From positions 62,001-126,000 of the forward strand of contig OZ220727.1 of the NCBI GenBank assembly GCA_965116865.1: a DNA stretch of 64,000 nt. The letters are read 5' to 3'. The translations under genes and the position numbers were made by a program. The notes under the pieces are model-generated. The model was not told the DNA's origin and made no database searches. It saw nothing but the letters and a program-made list of their open reading frames with translations. Of the stretch, positions 23,445 through 30,659 are shown one piece after another. Source of the DNA: Aldehydirespirator sp965116865. Lineage in GTDB: Bacteria > Actinomycetota > Acidimicrobiia > Acidimicrobiales > Aldehydirespiratoraceae. Position 1 is the stretch's first letter, and every line of letters begins with the position of its first letter.

Positions 23445-24623
23445 TCAGGCCGTCTTGCGTTCGGGCAGGCCGAGGCGGGCTGCGCCGTCGGCCCAGCGGG
23501 GCCAGCGCTGGCGGCTCTTGGCCGACAGGCGGTGCATCAGGGCGATGGCACCGGGGTCGTCGTCGCCGGGGCGGGTCTCGATCGCCCCGTCTCGCGCCAT
23601 GGCGTCGATCACGGCCCGGCCGAGTTCGGTGCGCACGATGGTGAGGGTCCAGTCGGTCAACTCGCCGATGCCGCCGGTGGAGATGTCGGCGTGCTCGGCC
23701 GCGAAGTCAGGGCACAGGTTGCAGCCCTCACGGGTCCAGGCGTGGCACTCCTTGAGGTTGATCTCGTAGTAGCCGCCGTCCTTGGTCCAGATCTGGAAGA
23801 CGCCCTTGATGTTCATCTTCGAGATCTGTTCGGAGGGCAGCCCGTATTTCACCTCGAAAAGCTCGTCGAACAGCGAGTCGTCGAACGACTTCGAGCACAG
23901 CAGGCCGATGTTGAGCTTGATCGGCTTGCCGACCTTGCCCACCTTGCGGTGCCACATCACCGGCCCCACCGACGTCTGGCAGCTCATCCCCACCAGCGCC
24001 AGGCGGTCCAAGCCCTTCTGGCGGGCCTCCGCGAAGGCGACGGGGTTGGCCGAGTAGGTGTAGCGGCTGCCCGCGCCCCGCAGGACCTCCTCACGGTTGG
24101 TGGCCACCATCGGGAACGCCTTCCAGCCCGGCTCGCCGCCGGGCAGCGACTCCACCCCGCTGGTCAGGGCCCCGTCGATGATGTCGTTCTCCATGCACCA
24201 GATCAAGACGGCCGACACCAGCCCGCCGTCCTGGCCGACCTCGTACACGAAGTCGTCGCTGGCCCGGGTCAGCAGGATGTCGGAGTAGACGCCCGACATC
24301 TCGTCGGGATCCCGCTCCCGGCCGAACAGGTGCATGTCGGCCTCGGGCTCCCACATGCGGAAGCGGGGACAGGCCCTCGTGCAAGACGTGCAGCCCTTCA
24401 CCCCGTGGACGCAGTCGTCGGCACCGAGCTCCTCCTCGAGGTGGAACGGCTTGTAGGCGCCCGGCTCGTGCGTGTAGCCGATCACGTGGTGGGGGCAGGC
24501 GATCACGCACCCCGCGCAGCCGGTGCACAGCCCCGAGGTGACGACCTCGTCGTGGAGCTCCTTCCACTGGTAGGTCCAGCGGGGCTTCTTGGCCGGCGCG
24601 GGGGCGGCGTCGGTGACGGTCAC
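23445..24623 (-). CDS. Coenzyme F420 hydrogenase/dehydrogenase beta-subunit family protein (FrhB-like)
   Basis: 392-residue iron-sulfur flavoprotein. Two N-terminal ferredoxin clusters are visible: CTGCAGCVIACPHHVIGYT (residues about 32-50), then CVHGVKGCTSCTRACPRF. FrhB_FdhB domains follow, with GLVSAVLIWCMENDIIDGAL, GAGSRYTYSANP and RLALVGMSCQTSVGP. CHAWTREGCNLCPDF and ADISTGGIGE contact FAD and a further cluster in FrhB-type proteins. It probably oxidises or reduces F420 or ferredoxin with an unknown partner. The GTG start is 7 residues before the basic/aromatic N-terminus. The DsbA-like gene starts 32 nt downstream, so the two are probably co-transcribed. Confidence 0.88.
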   Translation of the reverse strand: MTVTDAAPAPAKKPRWTYQWKELHDEVVTSGLCTGCAGCVIACPHHVIGYTHEPGAYKPFHLEEELGADDCVHGVKGCTSCTRACPRFRMWEPEADMHLFGRERDPDEMSGVYSDILLTRASDDFVYEVGQDGGLVSAVLIWCMENDIIDGALTSGVESLPGGEPGWKAFPMVATNREEVLRGAGSRYTYSANPVAFAEARQKGLDRLALVGMSCQTSVGPVMWHRKVGKVGKPIKLNIGLLCSKSFDDSLFDELFEVKYGLPSEQISKMNIKGVFQIWTKDGGYYEINLKECHAWTREGCNLCPDFAAEHADISTGGIGELTDWTLTIVRTELGRAVIDAMARDGAIETRPGDDDPGAIALMHRLSAKSRQRWPRWADGAARLGLPERKTA

Positions 24624-24655
24624 GGGCCAATCCTACGGCTTGCGGTTGACGGTGG

Positions 24656-25385
24656 AGGAGGCGTGACGGGGACCGCAGGTTCCGAGCCTCCCAGATCTGG
24701 TGGCCAAGCCGGACCCCTTCGACGCCGCTTCCGGGCGTGACGGGGAGCGCAGGCTGCTGAGCCGCTTCCGGGCGTGACGGGGAGCGCAGGCTGCTGAGCC
24801 GCTTCCGGGCGTGACGGGGATCGTAGGCTGCTGAGCCGCTTCCGGGCGTGACGGGGATCGTAGGCTGCTGAGCCGCTTCTGGGCGTGACGGGGAGCGCAG
24901 GCCGTCGAGCCGCTTCCGGGCGTGACGGGGACTGCAGCGAACGAACCGCCACAAACCCGACACCCCCAGGCCGCTCCCGGGCGTGACGGGGATCGTAGGC
25001 CGTCGAGCCTCCCAGATCTGGTGGCCAAGCCGGACCCCTTCGACGCCGCTCCCGGGCGTGACGGGGATCGTAGGCCGTCGAGCTGCTCCCGGGCGTGACG
25101 GGGATCGTAGGCCGTCGAGCTGCTTCCGGGCGTGACGGGGATCGTAGGCCGTCGAGCTGCTTCCGGGCGTGACGGGGATCGTAGGCCGTCGAGCTGCTTC
25201 CGGGCGTGACGGGGATCGTAGGCCGTCGAGCTGCTTCCGGGCGTGACGGGGATCGTAGGCCGTCGAGCTGCTTCCGGGCGTGACGGGGATCGTAGGCCGT
25301 CGAGCTGCTTCCGGGCGTGACGGGGATCGTAGGCCGTCGAGCTGCTTCCGGGCGTGACGGGGATCGCAGGTTCCGAGCCTCCCAG
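24656..25385. repeat. Tandem array, mostly 37-bp unit, about 17 copies
   Basis: CGGGCGTGACGGGG recurs about 17 times, spaced 37 bp in the regular runs (for example 25091, 25128, 25165). Variants carry GATCGTAGGCCGTCGAG, GAGCGCAGGCTGCTGAG or GATCGTAGGCTGCTGAG. A 46-bp insert containing CCCAGATCTGGTGG occurs twice (about 24686 and 25006). The array fills the 875-bp gap upstream of the FrhB-like gene. Conserved and variable parts are contiguous and the variants are shared among units, unlike CRISPR spacers. Confidence 0.92.
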
Positions 25386-25498
25386 ATGCCCATCGGTGGA
25401 GCCAGGCGAGCGTCACGCGTCCGCGCGGCCTGGTGGCGCCGTTGCGTCGGCGGCTCAGGACAGCATGTTCTCGCCGACGGCGGCCGCTGGGACTGCGG

Positions 25499-25759
25499 CT
25501 ACTCCAAGGGCGCGATCTTTCCGGGGTTCTGGCGGCGCTCCGCTCGGCTCCAAGCCTCTTCAAGCTCGCGACGGTGCTGTTCGGCCCATTCGGTCACCAT
25601 GCGCTCGGCCCGTGGTGTCAGCCGGCCCTTCGTGAACCGGAGAGTGTCGATATTCACTTCGGCCTTCCGACTGCCGTACTCGGCATGGAAGTGGGGCGGG
25701 CTGTGGTCGGCGTAGAAGATCTTGATCACGATGCCGTAGAAGCGGCTGACCTCAGGCAC
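25499..25759 (-). CDS. DUF4160 family protein
   Basis: 86 residues with the DUF4160 signature: MPEVSRFYGIVIKIFYADH, then PPHFHAEYGSRKAEVNI, and a C-terminal helix (WAEQHRRELEEAWSRAERRQ). DUF4160 proteins are small, and usually paired with DUF2442, as here. The pair behaves like a two-gene module of toxin-antitoxin size; biochemical function is not established. The start overlaps the DUF2442 stop by 8 nt, so translation is coupled. Confidence 0.93.
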   Translation of the reverse strand: MPEVSRFYGIVIKIFYADHSPPHFHAEYGSRKAEVNIDTLRFTKGRLTPRAERMVTEWAEQHRRELEEAWSRAERRQNPGKIAPLE

Positions 25760-26051
25760 CCGTGGGCTCCCACATCTCTGGGAACGCTTCCTCTGAGGTC
25801 ATGCCGGTGAGTTTCAGGTAGAGCGCGTCGCCGCACAGGTCGAGATCTTCCCCCCAGACGATCGAACCGCATGAACCGAGCCGCACATCAGAGAAGAACG
25901 AGTGGTCCTCCCAGGCTGCGAACACGCCGTCGCCGGCCAGGTACGACAGATCCAATTCACCTTCGACTCCGTCGTCATAGCGAAGCCAAATCCGGTACGG
26001 CTCCAAGGCGCGCACTTCTACGGGTCGAAACGTTCTGTCGCCTCGAGACAT
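25752..26051 (-). CDS. DUF2442 family protein
   Basis: 99 residues matching DUF2442 (VEVRALEPYRIWLRYDDGVE, GELDLSYLAGDGVFAAWED, SIVWGEDLDLCGDALYLKLT). It is the first gene of the DUF2442-DUF4160 pair. Its start codon region and upstream sequence (37 bp) were duplicated at 71-bp offset, which puts a second copy of the putative promoter and start context further upstream. Confidence 0.93.
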   Translation of the reverse strand: MSRGDRTFRPVEVRALEPYRIWLRYDDGVEGELDLSYLAGDGVFAAWEDHSFFSDVRLGSCGSIVWGEDLDLCGDALYLKLTGMTSEEAFPEMWEPTGA

Positions 26052-26148
26052 GGGAGCAATCTATCCGGGTGCAACATGAGCCGTTGATGCGGCATCGGAG
26101 ACAGCCCCAAGCCTCGAGACATGGGAGCAATCTATCCGGGTGCAACCG
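26040..26148. repeat. 71-bp direct duplication covering the DUF2442 start
   Basis: GCCTCGAGACATGGGAGCAA with the following CTATCCGGGTGCAAC occurs at 26040 and again at 26111. The left copy includes the DUF2442 ATG (minus strand); the right copy is an orphan. Confidence 0.85.
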
Positions 26149-26159
26149 CACGGGCCGCC

Positions 26160-26290
26160 TCAGCGCAGTCGCGCTCGTGGGTGTAGCCGATCAGGTGGCG
26201 GGGCAGGCGATCACGCACGCCGCGCAGCCGGTGCAGAGCCCCGAAGTGACGCCCTCGTCGAGCGGCGGCATCTCGAAGTGCTCGCACCTG
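26160..26290 (-). pseudogene. Fragment of a paralogous FrhB-like N-terminus
   Basis: On the minus strand, VTSGLCTGCAACVIACP followed, after a one-base deletion, by LIGYTHER closely matches residues 28-52 of the FrhB-like protein encoded at 23445-24623. The rest of the gene is missing. It is sandwiched between the DUF2442 upstream duplication and a dam fragment. Confidence 0.75.
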
Positions 26291-26324
26291 CGGAAGGAAG
26301 AAGGCCGTCTTACGGTCTTTCAGC

Positions 26325-26389
26325 AGAGTGGTCTTCATCTTGAATGCGGGAGGACTCATTGTGTCGGAAAGTAGGAGTTCTTGCAGCAT
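26325..26389 (-). pseudogene. N-terminal fragment of the D12 adenine methyltransferase
   Basis: MLQELLLSDTMSPPAFK matches the first 17 codons of the intact gene at 34565-35440 (MQQELLLSDTMSPPAFK). After that the homology ends and FrhB debris follows. It belongs to a segmental duplication that also includes the tRNA. Confidence 0.85.
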
Positions 26390-26442
26390 GGCGTGGTTTT
26401 CTCCTCTCTCTCTCTCTCTCTCTCTCTCGGTCCAGATCTGTG

Positions 26443-26514
26443 CGCCCCCGGCAGGATTCGAACCTGCGCACACGGCTCCGGAGGCCGTTGCTCTATCCCC
26501 TGAGCTACGGGGGC
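26443..26514 (-). tRNA. tRNA-Arg(CCG), copy A
   Basis: Cloverleaf of 72 nt: acceptor GCCCCCG/CGGGGGC, D-arm GCTC...GAGC, anticodon arm ACGGC-CTCCGGA-GCCGT with anticodon CCG, T-arm GCAGG-TTCGAAT-CCTGC, discriminator G. The body is identical to the copy at 35480-35551. An IS1380-type element begins 17 nt upstream of its 5' end, so its native promoter has probably been displaced. Confidence 0.95.
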
Positions 26515-26531
26515 TGGGGAGCGCATGCTAG

Positions 26532-28186
26532 CCCAGGTATTTCAGTAGGGGGCTTGGTTGGGGGCTGCCGCGTCCGCGGAAATGCCCTCTTGGCGGGGCA
26601 GGATCGGGTTTGAACACATGAGCCTGACCGCGCCTGGGAGGGCACTTCGATGGTGAAGCGTGTCTCGGTTCGTCCGCGTCTGGGGTTTGTCGGCGGGGGG
26701 CGCGGCGTGGCGTGTCATGTTGGTGCTCGGCTGTTGGCTGATCTGGCTGACAATGTCGGGTTGGCTCGGGCGTTGTCTGAGGCGATGGCCGATACCAAGG
26801 TGCGCCGTCGGGGCCATGACCGGGGCCGGGTGCTGGCCGATGCGGCGGTGATGGTCGCCGATGGCGGCGAGTCGATCTGTGACATTTCTGTGTTGGCGGG
26901 CCGGCCTGAGGTGTTCGGGGAGGTGGCGTCGCCGTCGACGCTGTGGCGGGCTCCGGAGGCGGCGGGGGGCCGAATCGAGGAGATCGAAGCGGCGCGGGCG
27001 CACACCCGCCGGCGGGTGTGGGCCGCGGGCGCGGACCCGGGGTTCTATGTGCCGGGGTTCTGTGTGATCGGCATCGACGCCGCCTTGGTGGAGTCCCATT
27101 CGGACGAGCAGGCCGCGGCGGGGGCCTGCAAGGGCGGCTTGGGGTTCTGTCCGCTTCTGGGCTGTCTCGACGCGGCCGGCGAGTGCCTCGCCGGTGTGCT
27201 GCGCGCCGGCAGCGCCGGCTCCGACACCGCCGCAGACCACGTCGAGGTCCTCTCAGAGGCCCTCGACCAGATCCCGGTGGACCCTCACAGCACAGAGGTG
27301 ATCGCCAGAGCCGACACCGCGGGCTGCGCACGGGCGTTCCTCAACGAGTGCCGAGCCCGCGGCGTGCGGTTCTGTGTCGGGCACCCCCTCAGCATCGACA
27401 TCGCACAGGCCATAACAGAAGCCGGCGACAAGCACCGGCGCCGGGCGATCAGCGCCGACGGCGAAGAACTGCTCGACCGCGCCGACGTCGCCGAGACCAC
27501 CGACCACACCGACCTTTCGCAGTTCCCTGCCGGCTGCCGCATGATCGCCCGCCGCGAGCTGCCCCACCGCGGCGCGCAGCTCAACTCCACCGACGCCGAC
27601 GGGCACCGCTTCCAGGCACCGGTCACCGACATCGCCGACAACGACGCCGACAGCACCGACATCGCCTACATCGAAGCGCTGCACCGCGGCCGCGGCCGCG
27701 CCGAACGACAGATCACCGACCACAACAACACCGGGCTCGCCAAGCTCGCCTCCCACTGTCTGGCCATCAACGCCGCCTGGCTGCAAATCACCATGTGCGG
27801 CCACGACCTGCTCGCCTGGACCAAACTCCTCGCCCTCGACGAAGACCCAGCAAAAGCCGAACCCGAACGGCTCCGCTACTGCCTGCTGCACACCGCCGGC
27901 CGCATCGTCAACACCGGACGCCGCCGCACCTGCAAACTCCCAAACGACTGGCCCCGGACCCCGCACCTGCTCGCCGCGCACCAACGCATCCACAACCTCC
28001 CCCTGCTCATCTGAACCCGCGTCCGCGGCCACCCCGACACCGCAGCACACACAGTCCGACCAACCCGAACCCGCACCCCGAACAGCCCCAACACGCCCCC
28101 GCAGCGCCACCAACCCCACACCCGCCGCCGCACCCCCGACCCAGCCCCAAAGGCTGCCCCCACAACGGCCTACTGAAAGATCTGGG
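26532..28186 (+). mobile_element. IS1380-family insertion sequence, complete
   Basis: Terminal inverted repeats CCCAGGTATTTCAGTAGG (left) and CCCAGATCTTTCAGTAGG (reverse complement of right) match at 16 of 18 positions. The 4-bp target CTAG is duplicated at 26528-26531 and 28187-28190. It encodes one transposase. The duplicated tRNA region at 35.5 kb shows the empty CTAG site, confirming the insertion point. Confidence 0.92.
26650..28014 (+). CDS. IS1380-family transposase
   Basis: 454-residue DDE transposase of the IS1380 group. The first catalytic Asp is in CVIGIDAALVESHSDEQAA, with KGGLGFCPLLGCLDAAGECL and LRAGSAGSDTAADHVEVL just after, all characteristic. A further Asp is in VIARADTAGCARAF and the C-terminal helical region includes GRGRAERQITDHNN and TKLLALDEDPAKAEPERLRY. 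No frameshift or stop, and both inverted repeats are present, so the element may be active. The ATG start was chosen as the first one after the left IR with the family N-terminus (RVSVRPRLGF). Confidence 0.92.
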   Translation: MVKRVSVRPRLGFVGGGRGVACHVGARLLADLADNVGLARALSEAMADTKVRRRGHDRGRVLADAAVMVADGGESICDISVLAGRPEVFGEVASPSTLWRAPEAAGGRIEEIEAARAHTRRRVWAAGADPGFYVPGFCVIGIDAALVESHSDEQAAAGACKGGLGFCPLLGCLDAAGECLAGVLRAGSAGSDTAADHVEVLSEALDQIPVDPHSTEVIARADTAGCARAFLNECRARGVRFCVGHPLSIDIAQAITEAGDKHRRRAISADGEELLDRADVAETTDHTDLSQFPAGCRMIARRELPHRGAQLNSTDADGHRFQAPVTDIADNDADSTDIAYIEALHRGRGRAERQITDHNNTGLAKLASHCLAINAAWLQITMCGHDLLAWTKLLALDEDPAKAEPERLRYCLLHTAGRIVNTGRRRTCKLPNDWPRTPHLLAAHQRIHNLPLLI

Positions 28187-28282
28187 CTAGGACAAGTCGG
28201 ATCAAACTTGAACTCGTGGGTGCTAGCCGCTACGGCATAGACTGCCACGACACCCGATGACGCCGCGGAGGTCTCTGAAGCC

Positions 28283-29167
28283 GTGCTCTTGATATCCGAC
28301 TATGCCTCGCAACCGATGGAATTTTGGGCCGACGTTCGCACCATCAGCCAAGGTGTCGGATACACTGTTCGAGGAGAGAATCGCGTCAGAGTCCCTACTG
28401 CTGTTGAAGTAGCGGACTACTACGAGCGTCTAAACCTAGACTCTGGACATCTTGTGTCTGGAAGACTATGGACCTCTACAGGCCGCCTGTTGTTCGACTA
28501 CTTCAGGTATAGAGCTGAAGTACTTGAACAATCGGTGAAACCATTGCTTATGGATGCTGAACAGGCAAGAATGCTCTATGTGGAGCAACGCGATAAGCTG
28601 AACCCTCGTCTCGAACCTCCAATGAACAAGCAGCGAGGCGAGAAGCGACAAGTAGCCTACTTGACGGCGCTGGTCAACATGTCTGTAGAGGCTGCGACTC
28701 AAGGATACTCGTGCGATTATGACCCTAGATCGCTAACGCTCGTAACGCAGGGCTATCGACCTCTCCGCACGCTGGCTAGGCGAGTGGATGGAGCATTTCC
28801 ATCTGTTGTGGATCCAATAGCGCTCTGGGAGATCAAGGAGTATTACCACACTACAACGTTCGGTTCTCGTATCGCTGACGGAGTATACGAAACACTGTTG
28901 GATGGGATGGAGCTAAAGGAGCTACGAGAAGCGTCTGGAATTCATGTCCGCCACTATCTAATGGTTGATGCCTACAAGACATGGTGGGAAGATGGTAGGT
29001 CCTACCTGTGCAGGATGATTGATATGGCGTATATGGGGTACGTCGATGAAGTACTGTTCGGCCGGGAGGTTATCGACAGGATCCCGGAACTGGCAAACGA
29101 ATGGATTGCGGAGTTGGAACTGAGGCTACAATCCAGAGGTTCGATCACTCACGACAGACTTCTGTAG
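28283..29167 (+). CDS. Lower-GC protein, possible PD-(D/E)XK-type restriction endonuclease
   Basis: 294 residues from a GTG at 28283 (GGAGG 12 nt upstream; ATG at 28313 possible). Codon usage and base content are visibly less GC-rich than the neighbours, a sign of transfer. The C-terminal half is compact: SVVDPIALWEIKEYYHTTTF contains D followed by E-x-K in the order expected of a PD-(D/E)XK nuclease core, then SRIADGVYETLLDG and RSYLCRMIDMAYMGYVDEVL. With a D12-class methyltransferase in the same island, a type II restriction role is plausible. Family not certain; motif call is by eye. Confidence 0.6.
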   Translation: MLLISDYASQPMEFWADVRTISQGVGYTVRGENRVRVPTAVEVADYYERLNLDSGHLVSGRLWTSTGRLLFDYFRYRAEVLEQSVKPLLMDAEQARMLYVEQRDKLNPRLEPPMNKQRGEKRQVAYLTALVNMSVEAATQGYSCDYDPRSLTLVTQGYRPLRTLARRVDGAFPSVVDPIALWEIKEYYHTTTFGSRIADGVYETLLDGMELKELREASGIHVRHYLMVDAYKTWWEDGRSYLCRMIDMAYMGYVDEVLFGREVIDRIPELANEWIAELELRLQSRGSITHDRLL

Positions 29168-29282
29168 TGCCACCCAAGGGGACGCAATCACTTCGGACAT
29201 CGGTGTTCTAGCACCCTTCGGGAGGGTCTCTACTCGAGAGGTAGCTTCCTCGCATACGCTGCCGCGAACTGACATCTAGTGG

Positions 29283-30378
29283 TCACGCGCGTGAGTTCTG
29301 TGGCTGTTGGTTTGGGTGGTAGGTCCATTTGAAGGGTTTGGCCCGGTTGTTGTAGTCGTCGATGTGGTCGAGGATGGCTCCGGCGAGGTCGCTGGTGTGG
29401 GCGAACTCGGCTGTGTCGGGGAGTTGTCGGGTGAGGATGGAGAACCACGTCTCGATCTGGTTGAGCCAGGATGCGTGGGTGGGGGTGCGGTGCAGGAACA
29501 CGCGGTGGTGGCCGTCGAGGAACTCCTCGACGGCGGCGGTGCAGTGGGTGGCGAGGTTGTCGACGATGCAGCGCAGCTCGAGGTGGGCGGGCACCATGGA
29601 GTCCAGCTCGGCGAGGAACGCCACGAAGTTGTCCGAGCGGACCGAGTCTGTGGGCGCGGCGACGACTTCGCCGGTGGCGCACTCGAACGCGGCGAACAGT
29701 GCCTTGGTGCCGTGGCGGCGGTACTCGAACTCCTGTCGGGCGACCCGCCCGGCGGCGGCGCCGTCGGCGGGCCGCGCCGACGCGGCTCTTGGCCTGTATG
29801 GCGGTCTTCTCGTCGACGCTGAACACCGCCCAGTTGTCCCGCGGGTCGAGGCACAGCCCGCAGACGTCGGCGGCCTTGGCGTCGAAGTCGGGGTCATGGG
29901 AGGTCATCCACGAGCGCGCCTGCTGCGGCTTGAGGCCCATCGAGGTGCAGATCCGCCACACCTGCGAGTCCGAGATCGCGATGGCGAGGTCCTCGCGCAT
30001 GATCCGGCCGACCTCGGGCATCGACATGCGGGCCTTGAGCCGCCGCCCGCCGAGCTGGCCCGCCTCGGGGGGCCGCGTCGTGATCGTCTTGACCAAAGCC
30101 AGCCTCTCCGCGGGCCCATACACACGCGGCCGGCCCGAGCGCGGCCGGTCCGCGAGCCCGCCCAGGCCCGCCCCGCCGTAGCGGCGCCGCCACACGTCCA
30201 CCTGGTTGCGGTTCAGGCCCACCGCCTTGCCGATCACCGGAGACGACAGCCCCTCAGCGGCCATCAGCACCACCTTGGCACGCTGCCAATCCCGCCGCGG
30301 CGTCGTCGACGCAGCCACCCGCGCCTCCAGCACCGCCCGATCAGCCTCGCACACCTTCAAAGTCCTAGGAACAGTCAT
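29283..30378 (-). pseudogene. IS630-type transposase, frameshifted
   Basis: The N-terminal frame (from ATG 30378) has a helix-turn-helix region (SSPVIGKAVGLNRNQVDVWR) and the first catalytic Asp (WAVFSVDEKTAIQAKSR). Near 29740 homology moves to another frame: RQEFEYRRHGTKALFAAFEC, CIVDNLATH with the second Asp, and HASWLNQIETWFSILTRQLP with the Glu. The full set of DDE residues exists but in two frames. No slippery heptamer is obvious, so this looks inactivated. Clear inverted repeats were not found. Confidence 0.85.
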
Positions 30379-30659
30379 AACCCGACCCTAACACAGCCAT
30401 ACGACTACCGCGAGCATGCACTAGGCTGTCCGCAGGACTGTTATCCATGCCGTCTTCAGGGTCTGGGCTAGAGCAGATAGTGCCTCTGCACGGGGAAGTT
30501 CGATTTCTCGGTTCGCTGCTGTCGCCGGCTGGTGTGGACACGATAGAGCCACGGCCGTGGATCGGCTTCTCCCTCAGGCTGCGTGCTGTGCGCGCGGTCC
30601 GTTCCGGTCGTGGGACCGGGCCGTAGGCTGGGCAGTCGGCATTGAGAGGAGAAGGCCGG

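Larger units (their letters stand above)
26325..26531. repeat. Segmental duplication (second copy at about 35375-35562): methyltransferase start, leader and tRNA-Arg
   Basis: About 185 bp are shared almost base for base between the two positions, in the same orientation, including the methyltransferase start region, its leader, the whole tRNA and about 17 bp upstream through CTAG. This copy differs by an expanded CT tract, (CT)12 at 26404-26428, where the other copy has only CTCTCGCTG. The two copies bracket about 9 kb of island DNA as direct repeats. Confidence 0.9.

Noticed and set aside
24656..25385. CRISPR array candidate
   Set aside because: The whole 37-bp unit repeats head to tail; variants are shared among units and there are no unique spacers, nor any cas genes nearby. 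The same holds for the arrays at 8.15, 19.7, 37.3 and 45.0 kb.
29283..30378. Programmed frameshift in the IS630-type transposase
   Set aside because: The two frames meet near 29740 without an evident slippery heptamer or downstream structure that I can defend, so decay is the simpler explanation.
30549..30560. Palindrome CCACGGCCGTGG upstream of the KAP NTPase gene
   Set aside because: A 12-bp GC palindrome is easily found by chance in this DNA and it lies about 100 bp from the start; too weak to call an operator.
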